From the NCBI GenBank assembly GCA_030600525.1, contig JAUVLX010000133.1, forward strand, positions 1 through 8,968: a DNA stretch of 8,968 nt. Direction: 5' to 3'. This DNA comes from Desulfobulbus sp. GTDB taxonomy: Bacteria; Desulfobacterota; Desulfobulbia; Desulfobulbales; Desulfobulbaceae. Below, in pieces: positions 7,650-8,968 of this stretch. The notes under the pieces are model-generated. The model saw nothing but the letters and a program-made list of their open reading frames with translations. It was not told the DNA's origin and ran no database searches. Positions within the stretch are counted from its first letter, which is position 1. Every line of letters starts with the position of its first letter. The position numbers were made by a program, and so were the translations under genes.

Positions 7650-7904
7650 ATTTTTAAATTATCTCCACTTTTACTGCTATGGTTCCATTAAGCATGCGTG
7701 CAATCTCTTTCCCCGGACAAAAAACTTCTTTCGTTTTGGTGTAGTTAGTTAATGCTTAAAAGCCAGGCTAGCCCCGATTTCTCATGAACATTGTGTCAAT
7801 TTGTTCAATTGCAAACAATTCCATTATGTTGAATGAAAATACACTACCCAAATTTGCCCAATATTCACCAAATGTCAGTCCATCCGGCATCATTTTCTTC
7901 AGTA

Positions 7905-7933
7905 TTTTGGCAATGAATATAGGCTACTATAAT
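7905..7933 (+). promoter_or_regulatory. Candidate promoter reading towards purL
   Basis: A perfect TATAAT (7928-7933) is preceded after 17 nt by TTTTGG (7905-7910); an overlapping TTGGCA (7907-7912) is a better -35 hexamer but only 15 nt away. If used, it would give purL a 5' leader of roughly 280 nt, long enough for leader regulation. A promoter nearer the gene is also possible. Confidence 0.4.
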
Positions 7934-8064
7934 TCATAACCAAAAACTTTGAACCTGATGCCGCCTGAACTGATGACAAATTCGGACTAGCCACTCTGGT
8001 TATCAGGAAACAATCAAAACCGTGGCACCACATTTTTTAAACAGAAAAAAAATACTTTACTGCT

Positions 8065-8096
8065 CGGTTCACAATGAATAAATAGGGGGAGAACCG
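8065..8096. repeat. Inverted repeat CGGTTC-N20-GAACCG upstream of purL
   Basis: Two exact 6-bp arms (8065-8070 and 8091-8096) are separated by 20 nt, about 125-155 nt before the purL start. The centre-to-centre distance is 26 nt, between two and three helical turns. It could be a regulator site or a stem in a leader RNA; its role is not shown. Confidence 0.3.
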
Positions 8097-8124
8097 CAAT
8101 TAAATTAAATATCCCGATTAAGCA

Positions 8125-8151
8125 GGCACTCCATACAATACATAATGTGCC
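8125..8151. repeat. Inverted repeat GGCAC-N17-GTGCC containing a TACAAT box, upstream of purL
   Basis: Exact 5-bp arms lie at 8125-8129 and 8147-8151. The spacer holds TACAAT (8134-8139), a fair -10 match, but no -35 is visible at the correct distance. It resembles in arrangement the inverted repeat enclosing TATACT upstream of yciH. Arms this short can arise by chance. Confidence 0.25.
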
Positions 8152-8208
8152 GGACTTTTCTTTACTCTATTTACATTTAAACACAGTCAGTCGCTAATCG
8201 CGCCTGAA

Positions 8209-8213
8209 AAGGA
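8209..8213 (+). promoter_or_regulatory. purL: Ribosome binding site of purL
   Basis: AAGGA lies 9 nt before the ATG at 8223, supporting that start over the next in-frame ATG (residue 28). Confidence 0.6.
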
Positions 8214-8222
8214 CACCAGATC

Positions 8223-8968
8223 ATGGGATCACTCGTTACACAGCTTTATAGACAAATAGATACCACCTTTGCCCACTGTTATAACGTGGAATCCACCCGC
8301 CCGATGTCTGATGACGAGTTGCACAAGCTGCGTCTGATTCTCGCTGATGGCTTTCTCATCGAGACAGTCTCTCTTGAGCCAGTACTCAAAGGGGACAGGG
8401 TTGTTGAAATCGGTCCCCGGCTTAACTTTGCTACTGCCTGGTCGTCAAATATGGTTTCCATATGCCAGGCGGTTGATCTGAAATGTGTTACCAGGGTAGA
8501 GCGCTCCAGACGTTATGTAGTTCCGAAAGGAGAGAATAAACAGCAATTTATTGACGATAACCATGACCGTATGACCGAATGTGTCTACAGCGAGCCACTC
8601 ACTACCTTTGAAACAGGGATCACGCCCGAGCCTGTGTATGAGATAGACCTGAAAAGCAAAGGCCCCGACGGACTGCTTGAAATACCAGGTATCTCTATGG
8701 ATGAATGGGACCGTAACTTTTACTATGACTATTTTGTCACTAAACATGACCGCAACCCGACCATTGTTGAAATAATGGACCTCAACAATGCCAACTCTGA
8801 GCATTCACGACACGGTTTTTTCAGGGGCAAGCAGATTATTGACGGCGTTGAAGAAGACAAAACACTTTTTGACATGGTCACCGACACCCTGGAAGCCAAT
8901 CCCAAGGGCAGCATTATTGCTTTTAAGGACAATTCCAGTGTTATTACCGGCCATCCTGTCAAGACACT
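8223..8968 (+). CDS. purL: Phosphoribosylformylglycinamidine synthase, N-terminal part (cut by window end)
   Basis: PurL converts FGAR, glutamine and ATP to FGAM, the fourth step of de novo purine synthesis, in the cytoplasm. The 248 codons present give an uninterrupted frame. Recognised segments are VVEIGPRLNFATAWSSN (60-76), a pattern of the long-form N-terminal domain, RVERSRRY (91-98), the linker with MTECVYSEPLTTFE (117-130), and NSEHSRHGFFRG (191-202), the signature that starts the first synthetase half. The usual Cys of NSEHCRH is Ser here. The position of this motif near residue 191 matches long PurL enzymes, which carry the glutaminase in the same chain, so about 1000 more residues are expected beyond the window. 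It is divergent from the helicase operon across a 573-nt gap. Confidence 0.93.
   Translation, partial: MGSLVTQLYRQIDTTFAHCYNVESTRPMSDDELHKLRLILADGFLIETVSLEPVLKGDRVVEIGPRLNFATAWSSNMVSICQAVDLKCVTRVERSRRYVVPKGENKQQFIDDNHDRMTECVYSEPLTTFETGITPEPVYEIDLKSKGPDGLLEIPGISMDEWDRNFYYDYFVTKHDRNPTIVEIMDLNNANSEHSRHGFFRGKQIIDGVEEDKTLFDMVTDTLEANPKGSIIAFKDNSSVITGHPVKT

Larger units (their letters stand above)
7650..8222. other. Long AT-rich divergent intergenic region between the helicase operon and purL
   Basis: This 573-nt stretch carries no supportable gene on either strand. It must contain the promoters of both divergent units. Visible elements are a TATAAT box at 7928-7933, three CAATT copies spaced 9-10 nt at 7797-7820, an inverted repeat CGGTTC/GAACCG at 8065-8096 and another, GGCAC/GTGCC, at 8125-8151. 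No known riboswitch or E. coli-type PurR box was recognised. Confidence 0.6.

Noticed and set aside
4627..7752. Several plus-strand ORFs of 60-97 codons opposite the PA14 and helicase genes
   Set aside because: They lie antisense inside genes with clear domain matches and have no family resemblance; they are frame shadows.
7991..8040. Attenuator-like alternative pairing ending in TTTTTT upstream of purL
   Set aside because: The would-be terminator stem GTGG-CA-CCAC has only 4 bp and a 2-nt loop, too weak to call as a terminator.

Overview
The window looks like ordinary chromosome from a Gram-negative bacterium, most likely a Desulfobacterota (delta-proteobacterial) lineage such as the Desulfobulbales. 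This rests on recognition: a long-form PurL with an NSEHSRH motif, a stand-alone HDOD protein, a Cys-motif YciH, and a large PHP-like membrane protein of a type I associate with that group. No tRNA, rRNA, CRISPR array, transposase or integrase was found. I see no convincing new multi-gene system; the most interesting items are a gene broken by an in-frame stop, an unusual helicase fusion, and symmetric elements in the intergenic DNA.

Layout. Minus strand, 2-2545: a very large protein with a PHP-like segment and C-terminal membrane helices. Its reading frame is interrupted by one TGA at 182-184 but stays open, in the same frame, to the window edge. Minus strand, 2673-3530: an HDOD regulatory protein just upstream of it, probably in the same transcript. 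3531-3963: AT-rich non-coding DNA between divergent genes, with a candidate promoter for each side. Plus strand, 3964-4329: yciH (SUI1/eIF1-like). 4330-4512: short convergent gap. Minus strand, 5166-7649 and then 4513-5160: a two-gene operon of a Pif1-type helicase fused to RecQ-like C-terminal modules, followed after 5 nt by a secreted PA14-domain protein. 7650-8222: a long AT-rich divergent intergenic region with inverted repeats and a TATAAT box. Plus strand, 8223-8968: the N-terminal 248 codons of purL, cut by the window end.

How the genes relate. Only two pairs look transcriptionally linked: HDOD with the PHP-like membrane protein, and the helicase with the PA14 protein. yciH and purL look like independently transcribed housekeeping genes. 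The helicase/PA14 pairing joins a cytoplasmic DNA enzyme to an exported protein and has no obvious functional logic.
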